Shown: in pieces, positions 36,839 to 47,869 of the stretch
How the letters are laid out: every line of letters starts with the position of its first letter
How positions within the stretch are numbered: the first letter of the stretch is position 1
Assembly (NCBI RefSeq): GCF_042477335.2
Contig: NC_091255.1
Coordinates: 29,924,501 to 29,988,500, forward strand
Direction of reading: 5' to 3'
Origin: Ovis canadensis
Lineage: Eukaryota; Chordata; Mammalia; Artiodactyla; Bovidae
Length of the DNA: 64,000 bases
Notes under the pieces: generated by a model
Database searches by the model: none
Seen by the model: the letters and a program-made list of their open reading frames with translations, nothing else
Told to the model about the DNA's origin: nothing
Program-made: the position numbers and the translations under genes

Positions 36839-36850
36839 TGCTGAGTCAGC
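36839..36850. promoter_or_regulatory. AP-1 / MARE (NRF2-small MAF type) site
   Basis: Reads TGCTGAGTCAGC, 12 of the 13 bases of the MARE palindrome, and contains the antioxidant-response core TGACnnnGC on the minus strand. It sits about 200 bases upstream of the BLMH start codon. Occupancy is inferred from sequence only. Confidence 0.5.
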
Positions 36851-36945
36851 GCCGTCGGGGCTGGCCCCGCCCAGGGGAGGGCCGAGGGGGCGGGCTGCTG
36901 ACGCGCTCCGAGCCCCAGCCACCCGCGGGTCCCCCCGCGGTTCCG

Positions 36946-36957
36946 GCCCACGTGGGC
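36946..36957. promoter_or_regulatory. Palindromic E-box
   Basis: Reads GCCCACGTGGGC, a perfect 12-base palindrome with a CACGTG core as bound by USF/MYC-class bHLH factors. It is at the upstream border of the CpG island. Confidence 0.45.
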
Positions 36958-37029
36958 TGCTGTGATTACGCTTCCCGACCCCCGGGGCGTCCTCCGAGGA
37001 TCCGGTCAGCCCCGAGGCGGAAACCTTAT

Positions 37030-38560
37030 AGAGATTTCATGCTGGGCCTCGGAGGCCGAATACACTAGGATTGTGGATTGATCCCCCCGTTAAACCTTTT
37101 CAGAGGCCAAAGGAGGGCTCCAGGCTGTGGAGCGGGCTGAGGAGTCGCATAATTAAACACTGGGTTTAGGTTGAGTTGACTGTCAAAAAATGAACCCAAA
37201 GGCGCTTCCAATAGGTCTCCTTTGCTGACCGGTCACTGCAATTTCAGTGGCAACTTGTTGCTTTGATTCTAGTAGAACCACATTTTTATGTTTGAAGGGA
37301 AATTGGACTCAAGCTCGTCCCTAACCTCAGTAGCTACCACGGTTCTACAAGCATCCAATTGCTCATTTTGAGGAAATACTCATTCTAGGCTTCATAGCGT
37401 CGGTGAGAGTGTCCTACCTAGACCAGAAAGTACCGTGGGGTTTAACTAAGGATGATGACAGAAGTCAGTCTGATTCACCTATACTGTTTTGCTCGGCTCT
37501 CTACAAAACCTACAAATGAACAGGTTTTCATCCCCAAGCTTGCAGGATAACTGAGAGGTTTAGCAAGGTTTTGAGATAGTGAAGTCATTCTTTTTTGTTT
37601 TTCATGCTCTAAAATCTCAAACCTTAGTAAGATGTTTGGATGGGACCTACAGGTGATAAAACAATATATATTGATCTTTCTACCACTGAAGAAACTGCTT
37701 AGTTTCTTAGAATGGTGTGAGTGTTTGGTGGAACCTGGAATCTAGGTCCTAGATTGAAAATCTCTGATTCCTAGAAACTCTAATATCTGGGGAAAACCAT
37801 ACTCAGACACCAATCAGTCATTTGAGAAATCACAGCCTCTATATCCCTGGAAAGACCTGGCTAAAGTTTGGGAATATGACATAGCAACTGTCTCCAATAG
37901 GGCCCATGGACTATCTCATTCTGAGATTCTTCTGATGTCTGAAGAAAAGGAATAGGTTGAAAATTATACTGAGAGCAGTCATTGGTCCTTTCACAAAGTG
38001 ATGTTCAAGCATCATGCTGAATTCAACTCATGAAATTTTATTCAGTATCTACCATGTACAGGTACTAGGCAAGCTGCTGATGATATGGAGATGAACAAGC
38101 TTAAACTTGCCCTTCAGAAACACAAAATGTAGTAAAAAATAGAAAAATAACTTCTAGACAGTTCATACTAATACGCCCATAGTGCTAGAAGCTATGAGAA
38201 AGGGGCTGTTAATTAGAACTAGAGGTGCCTGAAAAAAAGGGTCCCTTGTGAGCATAGTCTTAAAGAGTGGTTGACAGAATCTCGTAGGGGAAAACACAGA
38301 GGAAGGGCATGCAAGACACCACCAAATGCAGGGGCACTAAAGCAAGTGGGAAAATCACTTTCAAGAAACTGATTTCATAGTCTGTTGTGGTTAAGATCAG
38401 GGAAGGTACTAGGATCAGGGACAAAGTGTAGGACTGGAAAAGTTGGTTTGGGCCAGAATATGAAAGATTTTATTTGCCATTCCTGCATATCTAGACTTTG
38501 TCTTATGGTAAACTAGAAGCCAACATCAGTTTTTTAATAAGAGAGCAATATGCTCATTTC
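37030..38560. other. Intergenic segment upstream of BLMH
   Basis: No gene or ruminant repeat recognised. A block near 37640-37672 (TGGATGGGACCTACAGGTGA) recurs in diverged form at 44611, just outside the segmental duplication, suggesting an unnamed old repeat. Confidence 0.5.
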
Positions 38561-38562
38561 TG

Positions 38563-38785
38563 GGCTTCCCAGGTGGCTCAGCAGTAAAAGAATCTGCTTG
38601 CAATGCAGGAGATGTAAGAGATGTAGGTTCAGTCCCTAGGTCAGGAAGATCCTCAGGAGAAGGCCACAGCAACGCACTCCAGAATTCTTGCCTAGAGAAT
38701 CCCATGGACAGAGGAGCCTGGCAGGCTACATACAGTCCACAGGGCCACAGTGTCAGTCACAGCTGAAGCATCTGAGCATGCATGC
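38563..38785 (+). mobile_element. Bov-tA SINE
   Basis: GGGCTTCCCAGGTGGCTCAG to GAAGCATCTGAGCATGCATG. Confidence 0.9.
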
Positions 38786-38813
38786 TCATTTCTATGTAAA
38801 GAAGGAAACACAG

Positions 38814-38902
38814 GGATTTCCTGGTGATCCAATGGCTAAGACTCCCCATTCCCAATGCAGGGGGCCTGGGTTTGATCCCTTGTCAGGGAACTAAAGCCCA
38901 CA
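38814..38902 (+). mobile_element. CHR-type SINE fragment
   Basis: GGGATTTCCTGGTGATCCAA through TCAGGGAACTAAAGCCC; truncated by the adjacent BovB. Confidence 0.7.
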
Positions 38903-40094
38903 GTTCAGTTCAGTTCAGTTCAGTCGCTCAGTTGTGTCCGACTCTTTGCGACCCCATGATCACAGCACGCCAGGCCTCCCTGTCCATCACCAACTCCCGG
39001 AGTTCACTCAGACTCACATCCATCGAGTCAGAGATGCTATCCAGCCATCTCATCCTCTGTCATCCCCTTCTCCTCCTGACCCCAATCCCTCCCAGCATCA
39101 GTCTTTTCCAATGAGTCAACTCTTTGCATGAGGTGGCCAAAGTACTGGAGTTTCAGCTTTAGCATCATTCCTTCCAAAGAACACCCAGGGCTGATCTCCT
39201 TCAGAATGGATTGGTTGGATCTCCTTGCAGTCCAAGGGACTCTCAAGAGTCTTCTCCAACACCACAGTTCAAAAGCATCAATTCTTTGGCGCTCAGCCTT
39301 CTTCACAGTCCAACTCTCACATCCATAGGTGACCACAGGAAAAACCATAGCCTTGACTAGATGGACCTTAGTCAGCAAAGTAATGTCTCTGCTTTTTAAT
39401 ATACTATCTAGGTTGGTCATAACTTTTCTTCCAAGGAGTCAGTGTCTTTTAATTTCATGGCTGCGATCACCATCTGCAGTGATTTTGGAGCCCCCGAAAA
39501 TAAAGTCTGACACTGTTTCCACTGTTTCCCCATCTATTTCCCATGAAGTGATGGGACCAGATGCCATGATCTTCGTTTTTTGAATGTTGAGCTTTAGGCC
39601 AACTTTTTCACTCTCCTCTTTCGCTTTCATGAAGAGGCTTTTTAGTTCCTCTTCACTTTCTGCCATAAGGGTGGTGTCATCTGCATATCTGAGGTTATTG
39701 ATATTTCTCCCAGCAATCTTGATTCCAGCTTGTGCTTCTTCCAGCCCAGCATTTCTCATGATGTACTCTGCATAGAAGTTAAATAAGCAGGGTGACAATA
39801 TACAGCCTTGGAGTACTCCTTTTCCTATTTGAAACCAGTCTGTTGTTCCATGTCCAGTTCTACCTGCTGCTATCTGACCTGCATACAGATTTCTCAAGAG
39901 GCAGGTCAGGTGGTCTGGTATTCCCATCTCTTTCAGAATTTTCCACAGTTCATTGTGATTCACACAGTCAAAGGCTTCAGCATAGTCAATAAAACAGAAA
40001 TAGATGTTTTTCTGGAACTCTCTTGCTTTTTCCATGATCCAGAGGATGTTTGCAAGATCTCTGGTTCCTCTGCCTTTTCTAAAACCAGCTTGAG
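38903..40094 (-). mobile_element. BovB LINE, reverse transcriptase C-terminal half (dead)
   Basis: The longest LINE piece in the window. The minus frame 40110-39439 reads ORF2 from QAGFRKGRGTRDLANIL through the RT active-site box YADDTTLMAESEEEL; a second frame (39420-39037) continues with SWTVKKAERQRIDAF. The break between frames near 39430, and loss of the endonuclease and the RT N-terminal part, make it inactive. It ends in repeated CAGTT units at 38903-38925. Confidence 0.92.
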
Positions 40095-40205
40095 GGAAAT
40101 GGCAACCCACTCCAGTATTCTTGCCTGGAAAAATCCATGGACAGAAGAGCCTGATGGGCTACAGTCCATGGGGCCACAAAGACTTGGACACAACTGAGCA
40201 CATCA
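40095..40205 (+). mobile_element. Bov-tA body fragment
   Basis: Opposite in orientation to the BovB it abuts. GGAAATGGCAACCCACTCCA to CAACTGAGCACATCA. Confidence 0.8.
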
Positions 40206-40209
40206 CATC

Positions 40210-40842
40210 ACTCATCATGAACTTAGAGAAGAATTCAGAAAAATCGAATCGATATGTGAGAAAATGTGAGTGAGCAGATAATGAATTTAGTTTTGACCCT
40301 GGCAAATTTGAAGTACCCACAGGATACCTAGGAAGAGAATTTCAGGAGACAGATGAAAAGATGTCTAGAATTACATAGGTCTTTTATCCAATGACTGAAG
40401 TGACTTAGCAGCAGCAGCAGCTATCCAATGAAAGTCAACAAGATTGTAAAGAGAAAGAGAATAAAGCAAAAAAAAAAAAAAAGATGAGCACCAAGAATTG
40501 TACCCTGTGCAGCTGCATGCATTGTATAGGGTGTTAACAGCACAAGAATGCCAGGTTGAGTGGGACAAATAAGGCTTGAAACCATGCATCCTGGCCCAAG
40601 GCTGTGCCCAGCCAGATTATGGTGCACTTTTTACTATTTGTTACAAGGATGCCATAAGGGAGTGCCATTAACTCTGCAAATAGTGGTTTTAAAGAGTGGG
40701 TAAAGACAGAAAAGCCAGCACTAACACACAGAAAGAGCAGTGAGAGAGGGAGGAGAAGACCCAAAGAGTTATGCCCTGGAATCCCAGGAAAACAAGGAGA
40801 AGAAGGTGAACAGGACTGAAAGCTTCAGAAAAGTTTGGCAAC
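40210..40842. other. Intergenic, unassigned
   Basis: Only a SINE tail remnant (40396-40422) and an A-run near 40470 are recognised. Confidence 0.5.
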
Positions 40843-41794
40843 TGAATCACAGGTGACCTCGGAGAGAACAGCTTCGGTGAATGATGGGGTTGGCAGAAGC
40901 CACCACATTGCAGTAAGTTGAGAGGGAAGGAAGTAGCAGGGAAGGTCTTTGGGGAGAAAAGGAAAACTTAAGTCCACTGTGGAGGATGAAAGGTAGGAAC
41001 CAGTACAGAAGAGAGATTAAATACATGGCAGAGAAGGTGTGATTGATAGGATAGAAGCCCTGGAAAAGAAAAGAGATGGAATCACTGGGGAAGGTGGAGG
41101 GGCCAGTTTTACAAGCTCCTGCCACCCTTTTCATGCCAATGACTACATCTCCCCATCCCATGCCCCCAAATTACTATCATCATCACTTTGCCAGCTCTCC
41201 TGCTCTGCCCTCATTGCCAGGGTGTCACCCTCAGTACCAGCTTTCCACCCAGCAAGTCACACCCATACACTCGGCCCCCATGTAGAAACAGAGAAGAGCA
41301 GAGGGAAACTGGTTTTCCACTGGGTCTGCTCCAGATGACCTAGCCAGGCAGACATTTCCCTAAGAATAGGATTCTTCAGACTTTCCCCTCCATCTCCATC
41401 CAGAAGAGATATTGTTGAGCCCTGTGACACCTCATGGAACAAAGCTGCTGGCAGCAGAACTCTAGCATGAAATTCACAATTTTTGAAAGGGGAATCCATG
41501 TGAATTCAGTGAATGACATCACCTGCCATTTCAGCTATGCCATTTGCCTGTTGCTTCCATGGGGCTTCCCTAGTTAAACAAACAGATCTAGTGTCAAGGC
41601 AAGTTAAAAAAGAATACCAAAAGTATGAGGAGGATTCCAAAGCATCAATAGGAAAAAGACAAATAACCCAATTAAAAAAAAATGGAAAAAAGACCTAAAC
41701 AGGCATTTCAAACAAAAAGAAGAATGAATGGCAAATAAACAGTAATGTTGGAAATGCATAATAAAATTATAGTAAGATGCCACAGTATCTCTCT

Positions 41795-42360
41795 CTGTCT
41801 CTCTTTTTTTTTATTGGCGCTACCTCCCAGTCATCTGGGAAACTAGCCTGGTCCAGCCAGCTACCCCTTCTCCCAACCTGCTTTGGGGGAATGGCATGGA
41901 GTGACAGGCCACCTTCTGAGTGTACTGCAGCCCATGCACTCCCGCAGGGGAAGGGAGGCACTCAAAAATTATGTAACCCCCTGCCTCTGGGTATAGGAGT
42001 GGGGGCGGGAGGCAGCACACCTGGGACCTCCCTGCCCAGGGCGATGGAGGGGGTAGGTCGCTGGAATGGCCAGTCCAGGCAGGCCCCAGCTTGCCCTACT
42101 CCAAAGCACTGCGCTGCTCTCCCAGTAGACACCAGGGATTTATTTTCTAACTGGGGGAAGGGGCAGGGTCTGGGTGGCGCCACACAGCCACTTCCAGCCT
42201 TTTTCTGCAGAGGCTCCGGAGACCACCTTGCTTCCAAAAGTTATGTCTGACCTCCAACTCTAGCCAGGCTGAACCCTGGGGACATTAACTAAAGATAAGA
42301 AGGGGTGGGGAGGGGAAACTAGTATGTTGGGGGAATTGGGTGGGTTGAGTTTTACATTTG
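41795..42360. repeat. GC-rich insertion of unknown family in unit A
   Basis: About 560 bases, GC-rich, absent from unit B. Contains a 157-codon plus-strand open frame with no recognised domain. An L1 5' UTR or an LTR fragment is possible. Confidence 0.4.
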
Positions 42361-42505
42361 TTGTTGTCTAGTTGCTAAGTCGTGTCCCAATTCTTTGTGA
42401 CCCCATGGACTGTAGCCCTGTAGGAGCTCGCCAGGCTCCTCTGTCCAGGGGATTTTCCTGGCAAGAACACTGGAGTGGGTTGCCAGTTCCTACTCCAAGT
42501 ATCTC
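42360..42505 (-). mobile_element. Bov-tA SINE, truncated
   Basis: Antisense from TTGCTAAGTCGTGTCCCAAT to GGGTTGCCAGTTCCTACTCC; the tRNA head is missing. Confidence 0.8.
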
Positions 42506-42507
42506 TT

Positions 42508-42842
42508 TTTTGTTGTTTTTTTTTTTTAAATTTATTTTTGGCTGTGCTGGGTCTTTGTTGCTGCATATGGGCTTTCTCCAGGTGTGGTGAGTGGGGTGTA
42601 CAGGCTGCTCATTGTGGTGGCTTCTCTTGTTGCAGAGCACAGAGTTTAGGCACCTGGGCTTCCGTGTTGGCAGCATGTGGACTCAGTAGTTACAGCTCGT
42701 GGGTTGTAGAGCATGCGCTCAGTAGTTGTGGTGCATGGGCTTAGTTGCTCTGAGGCACGTGGAATCATCCTGGACCAGGGATCAAACCCATGTCCCCTGC
42801 ATTAGCAGGTGGATTCTTAGTCACTGAGCCAAGGAAGCCCCA
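42508..42842 (-). mobile_element. CHR-type SINE
   Basis: Antisense, long copy, T-run at 42507-42527, ends GAGCCAAGGAAGCCCC. Confidence 0.85.
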
Positions 42843-43029
42843 CATTATCTCTTGATAGGCAAAACTTTTAAAGGCAGTTATCAAAAAGGACTATGGGCAA
42901 TTCTTACATACTGCTTGTGGAGATATAAATACTATAGCCTGTTGGAGAACATTTGTCAACATTTGTAAAGCTGAAGATGCATGTACTCTATAGCTCAGAA
43001 ACTTTATTCGTGGTTGTGTATTCGAAAAC

Positions 43030-43225
43030 TACACCATCCAAAGTGGTAGCCACTAGTCACTCGTGGTTATTTAAATTTGTTTATTAAAATTAAAGTTAAA
43101 ATTTTACTTTCTCAAGACTGTAGTCACATTCCAAGTGCTTAGTAATGACATGTGGCTGCCAAATTGATGAGTGTAGATACAGAACTCTTTCATCATCACA
43201 GTAATTCCATTGGGCAGCCCTGCCC
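43030..43225. mobile_element. Old hAT-type MITE (MER3-like)
   Basis: GTGGTAGCCACTAGTCACTC and the later ACATGTGGCTGCC form the MITE arms. The paralogous copy in unit B is at about 46290-46480. The family name is from memory. Confidence 0.5.
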
Positions 43226-43284
43226 TAGAGAAATTCTCACATATGTGCACTAGGCATCAGAGTCATGAGTGTTTATGTGAGCAT

Positions 43285-43480
43285 TGCTGGTGATTGCACA
43301 GAACCTGGAAAAAACTCAAAAGTTCATCAACAGGAGTGTGCATTCATTATGACATATTCGTACAATGGAATACTACAGAGAAGATGAAGATCATCAACAC
43401 GGGTGAATTTCAGAAATCTAACACTGAAGGCAAAAAGCAAATTGGGAAACAAATGGAACACAACCATATTTTAAAAGTTC
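43285..43480 (+). mobile_element. Old L1 ORF2 end
   Basis: Reads TWKKLKSSSTG and AMEYY-related remnants (ACAATGGAATACTACAGAGA). The unit B copy is at about 46555-46700. Confidence 0.5.
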
Positions 43481-44089
43481 AACAGTGAACAAAATTAAAT
43501 AATGTGTTTTTTAGACATACATGGTAAAAGAATTGTCTTTTTTTTTTAAGAATTGTCTTTTAAAACAAGGGAGTATTAAACACCAAATTCAAGATTGTGT
43601 TTGCCTTTGGGGGAGAGACACAGACAGCTTCAACGTTGTTAGCAATATCAAGTTTATTAAACTGGTGGTGGGTACATGGGTTTTCATCTTATTTGTTATA
43701 TCTGATTTCATACATTTTCTAATTTTGTCCGTATGAAATATTTCCTCTTAAGAAGATCACTCTACCTGCTGTGTAAATAATAGACTGAAGGGAGATGGGA
43801 ATGTAAGTAAGTCAGAGACCGGTTAGAAGACTGTAATTTGTCCAGGCAAAAGGTGACTGCTGACCTGGCTCAAGAGGGCAAGAATGGAGATGAAAGGAAG
43901 AGGATGAATTAGGGTCTATATCGTCCAGGTGAATCACCCTAACCCTGACCATTATGATCTGGTAGAGGCTTGCATAGTGTAACATGGAGCGTGGAAGAGG
44001 AATAGGTAAGTCAGACTGGGAGTGTTCGGGAGAGCTCCTCGGAAGAGAGGACAGATCATCTGAATTGGGACAGTTAAGGGTTTGTTAGG

Positions 44090-44320
44090 GCTTCCCAGGT
44101 GGCACTAGTGGTAAAGATCTCACCTGCCGACACAGAAGATGGAGGAGACACGGGTTCGATCCCTGGGTTGGGAAGATCCTCTGGAGAAGGAAATGGCAAC
44201 CCACTCCAGTATTCTTGCCTGGAGAATCCCATGGACAGAGGAGCCTGGTGGGCTACAGTCCATGGGGTGGCAAAGAGTCGGACACGACTAAAGTGACGTA
44301 GCAGCAGCAGCAGGAACTGA
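44090..44320 (+). mobile_element. Bov-tA SINE
   Basis: Full length, GGGCTTCCCAGGTGGCACTA to GACGTAGCAGCAGCAGCAG. Confidence 0.92.
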
Positions 44321-44324
44321 AGAA

Positions 44325-44530
44325 GTGAAGTGTGAAGTGAAATGTAAGTCGCTCAGCGGAGTCTGACTCTTTGCCACCCCATGGACTACAGTCCATGAAT
44401 TCTCCAGGCCAGAACACTGGAGTGGGTAGCCATTCCCTTCTCCAGGGGATCTTCCCAACCCCGGGATCGAATGCCGGTCTCCCACATTGCAGGCGGATTC
44501 TTTACCAGCTGCACCACCAGGGAAGCCCAG
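44325..44530 (-). mobile_element. Bov-tA SINE, inverted partner
   Basis: Antisense, directly after the previous copy, so the two can form a hairpin. Ends CACCACCAGGGAAGCCC. Confidence 0.92.
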
Positions 44531-45282
44531 AGACAACAGGGTCCAAACATGGAGGACCTTTTCTACTAACGTTTTCTGTGTTCTGAAACTTTAACCCTTT
44601 GTGAGTTATTGGATGGGACCTACAGTTGATAAAATAGGTGCAATAGATCCTTGGAAAGTCTAAGTCTCAGAACAGTGACCATAGAACAGCTTCAGTGACT
44701 GCTGGGATGGGCAGAAGCCAGAATTGCAGTAAGCTGAGTGGGAAGGAAGGTCTCTGGGGGGAAAGGAAAACTAAAGTAATGTGGGCCTGGAGGATGAAAG
44801 GCAGGAACCAGTGCAGATGAGAGACTAAACACATGGCAGGGAAGGTTCGTTCAATTGCTAAAATAGAAGCCTCTGGAAAAGAAGAGATGGAATCACTGGG
44901 GAAGGTGGAGGGGTCAGTTTTACAAGCTCCTGCCACCCTTTTCATGCCAATGACTACATCTCCCCATCCCATGCCCCCAAATTACCATCATCATCACTTT
45001 GCCAGCTCTTCTGCTCCACCCTAGTTGCCAGGGTGTCACCCTCAGTACCAGCTTTCCACCCAGCAAGTCACACCCACATACACTCAGCCCCCGTGTAGAC
45101 ACAGAAAAGAGCAGAGGGAAACTGGTTTTCCACTGGGTCTGCTCCAGATGACCTAGCCAGGCAGACATTTTCCTAAGAATAGGATTCTTCAGACCTTCCC
45201 CTCAGTCCCATCCGGAAGAGGTATTGTTGAGCCCTGTGACACCTCATGGAACAAAGCTACTGGCCGCAGAACTCTACAATAT

Positions 45283-45870
45283 TATTTATTTATTTATTTT
45301 ATTTATTTTAATTGGCAGTTAATTACTTTAAATATTGTACTGGGTTTGCCGTACATCAACATGAATCCGCCACAGGTACACATGTGTCCCCCATCCTGAA
45401 TCCCCTCTCTCCTCCCTCCCCGTACCATCCCTCTGGGTTGTCCCAGTGCACCAGCCCCAAGCATCCAGTATCATGCATCGAACCTGGACTGGCAATTCAT
45501 TTCATATATGATACTATACATATTTCAACGCTATTCTCCCAAATCATCCTATCAAGATGATCCTACCCTCGCCCTCTCCCACAGAGTCCAAAAGACTGTT
45601 CTATACATCTGTGTCTCTTTTGCTGTCTCGCATACAGGGTTATCGTTACCATCTTTCTAAATTCCATATATACGCGTTAGTATACTGTATTGGTGTTTTT
45701 CTTTCTGGCTTACTTCACTCTGTATAATAGGCTCCAGTTTCATCCACCTCATTAGAACTGATTCAAATGCATTCTTTTTAATGGCTGAGTAATATTCCAT
45801 TGTGTATATGTACCACAGCTTTGTTATCCGTTCGTCTGCTGATGGACATCTTGGTTGCTTCCATATTTTA
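45283..45870 (-). mobile_element. L1 3' end (ORF2 tail and 3' UTR)
   Basis: Minus frame 45887-45657 reads IWKQPRCPSADERITKLWYI and [11 protein letters not shown]. The 3' UTR runs to a TTTA-rich tail at 45283-45311. Confidence 0.9.
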
Positions 45871-46956
45871 GAAAATATGAAATCCACAATTTTAGAAAGA
45901 AAATTGCCTCCATGGGGCTTCCATAGTTCAACAGATCCAGTGTAGAGACAAATTTAAAAATAATACTGAAAATATGTAGAGAACTCCTGAACATCAATAG
46001 GAAAAAAAGACAACCTAATGAAAAAGGAAAAAAGATCTAAACAGGCATTTCACACAAATGCCTGTGAAATGTGAAATAAAACTCTAATAAGATGCCATGT
46101 TATTTCTTGATAGGTAAAAAATTTAAAGGCAGGCAGTAAGAAAGTACTATTGGCAATTATTACATACTGCTTGTGGAGATAAAAATTATATTACACACAA
46201 GTTGGGAAACATTTGTCAATATTTGTAAAGTTGAAGATGCATGTACTCTTATAGCCCAGACACTTTATTTCTGGTTGTGTATTCGAAAACCATGTCATCC
46301 AATATGGTAGCCACTAGCCACTTGTGACTATTTAAATTTGTTTAGTAAAGTTGAAGTATAAATTTACTTTCTCAGTAGTAATAGTCATATTCCAAGTGCT
46401 TAGTAATGACATGTGGTTGCCATATTGGAGAATGTAGATATAGAACCCTTCCATTATCATAGTAAATTCCATTGCACAGCCTTGCCCTAGAGAAATTCTC
46501 AGATACATGCACTAGGCATCACAGTCTTGACTGTTTATGTGAGCATTGCTGATGATTGCACAGAATGTGGAAAAAACTCAATAGTTCATCAGCAGGAGTA
46601 TGCCTGTATTATGACATATTCATACAGTGGAATACTACAGAGAAGATGAAAATCAACATGGATGAGTTTCAAAAATGTTACTGTTGAGTACAGAGAGCAA
46701 ATTGCAAAGCAGATGGCACAGACTACTTTTTAAAAGCTCAACAACAAACAAAACTGAATAACTTTTTAGACATATAGACATATATGGTAAAAGAATTAGT
46801 TTTTAAAACAAGGTAATATTAAACTCCAAAATATTAAATTACCAAATTCAAGGTAATATTAAACTCCAAATTCAATATTAAACAAATTCAACTGTGTTTG
46901 CCTTTTGGGAAAGAGACACAGCCAGCTTCAAATTAAACACAGCCATCTTGTGTTTC

Positions 46957-47235
46957 AGAGGAGGCAATGGCACCCCACTCCAGTACTCTTGCCTGGAAAA
47001 TCCCATGGATGGAGGAGCCTGGTGGGCTGCAGTCCATGGGGTCGCTAAGAGTCAGACACGACTGAGCAACTTCACTTTCACTTTTCACTTTCATGCATTG
47101 GAGAAGGAAATGGCAACCCACTCCAGTGTTCTTGCCTGGAGAATCCCAGGGATGGGGGAACCTGGTGGGCTGCCGTCTATGGGGTCGCACAGAGTTGGAC
47201 ATGACTGAAGCGACTTAGCAGCCTCAGCAGCAGCT
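46957..47235 (+). mobile_element. Two tandem Bov-tA bodies
   Basis: Headless copies at 46957-47085 and 47093-47235; the second ends in GACTTAGCAGCCTCAGCAGC. Confidence 0.85.
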
Positions 47236-47384
47236 TGTGTTTAATTAAACTGGTGGTGGGTACCTGGGTTTTCATCCCATAGTTATACTTGATTTTGTAC
47301 ATTATCTGTATTTTTGTTTATATGAACTATTTCTTCTTAAAAAGATCTTTCTAGCTGCAGATGGGAATGTAAGCTGCAGTCCTA

Positions 47385-47600
47385 TTGTGTCCTAAGTCAC
47401 TATGTTGTGTCTGACTGCTTATGACTCCATGGATTGTAGCCCACCAGGCTTCCCTGTCCATGGGATTTCCCAGGCAAGAGTACTGGAGTGGAGTTGTCAT
47501 TTCCTTCTCCAAGGAATCTTCCTAATTCAGGGATCAAACCCACATCTCCTGCATTGCAGCCGGATTCTTTACCACTGAACCACCAGGGAGGCCCACAGAT
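47385..47600 (-). mobile_element. Bov-tA SINE
   Basis: Antisense, ends ACCACCAGGGAGGCCC. Confidence 0.88.
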
Positions 47601-47869
47601 ATCTGTCAGGAAACTATGATTTATCCAGGAGAAAGGTGACTGGTGACCTGGATCAAAAAGCAGCAGTGGAGATGAAAGCAAGTGGATATATTTTGGAGGT
47701 GAATCACCCTAACCATTATTATCTGGCAGAGGCTTTTATGGTGTAATGTGAAGCATGGAAGAGGAAGATGTAAGTCAGACTGGGAGCTTTAGGGAGAATT
47801 TCTTAGAAGAGAGACAGATGGTTTGTGTTTGGAACAGTTAAGGGTTTGTTAAATGATAACTGAGGAAGG

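Larger units (their letters stand above)
36420..37030 (-). promoter_or_regulatory. BLMH: CpG-island promoter of BLMH
   Basis: A GC- and CpG-rich block of about 600 bases covers exon 1 and the upstream flank, and contrasts sharply with the AT-rich surroundings. No TATA box is seen before the start codon, as is usual for housekeeping genes. Visible sites: GC boxes near 36862-36871 and 36886-36896, an AP-1/MARE-like palindrome at 36839-36850, and a 12-base palindrome with a central CACGTG E-box at 36946-36957. The transcription start is probably within 200 bases above 36644, but this is inferred. Confidence 0.85.
40843..44590. repeat. Segmental duplication, unit A
   Basis: Matches 44672-47870 in the same order and orientation. 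Anchors: AGAACAGCTTC (40866/44693), CATGGAACAAAGCT (41435/45246), ACATACTGCTTGTGGAG (42906/46163), AAACTGGTGGTGGGTAC (43659/47247), GTGAATCACCCTAACC (43929/47699). Unit A carries a private 1.05-kb insertion at about 41795-42842 and a pair of SINEs at 44090-44530. No gene lies in it. Confidence 0.9.

Noticed and set aside
36405..37068. Long plus-strand open frames (186 and 141 codons) and minus-strand frames in the CpG island
   Set aside because: GC-rich sequence is poor in stop codons by composition; the frames have no recognised domain and overlap one another and BLMH exon 1.
39439..40110. 223-codon frame with a reverse transcriptase YADD box as a host gene
   Set aside because: It is a truncated BovB LINE with a frameshift to the downstream frame and no endonuclease domain.
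41777..42250. 157-codon plus-strand open frame
   Set aside because: Lies in the GC-rich insertion of unknown repeat origin, with no recognised domain and no conservation evidence.
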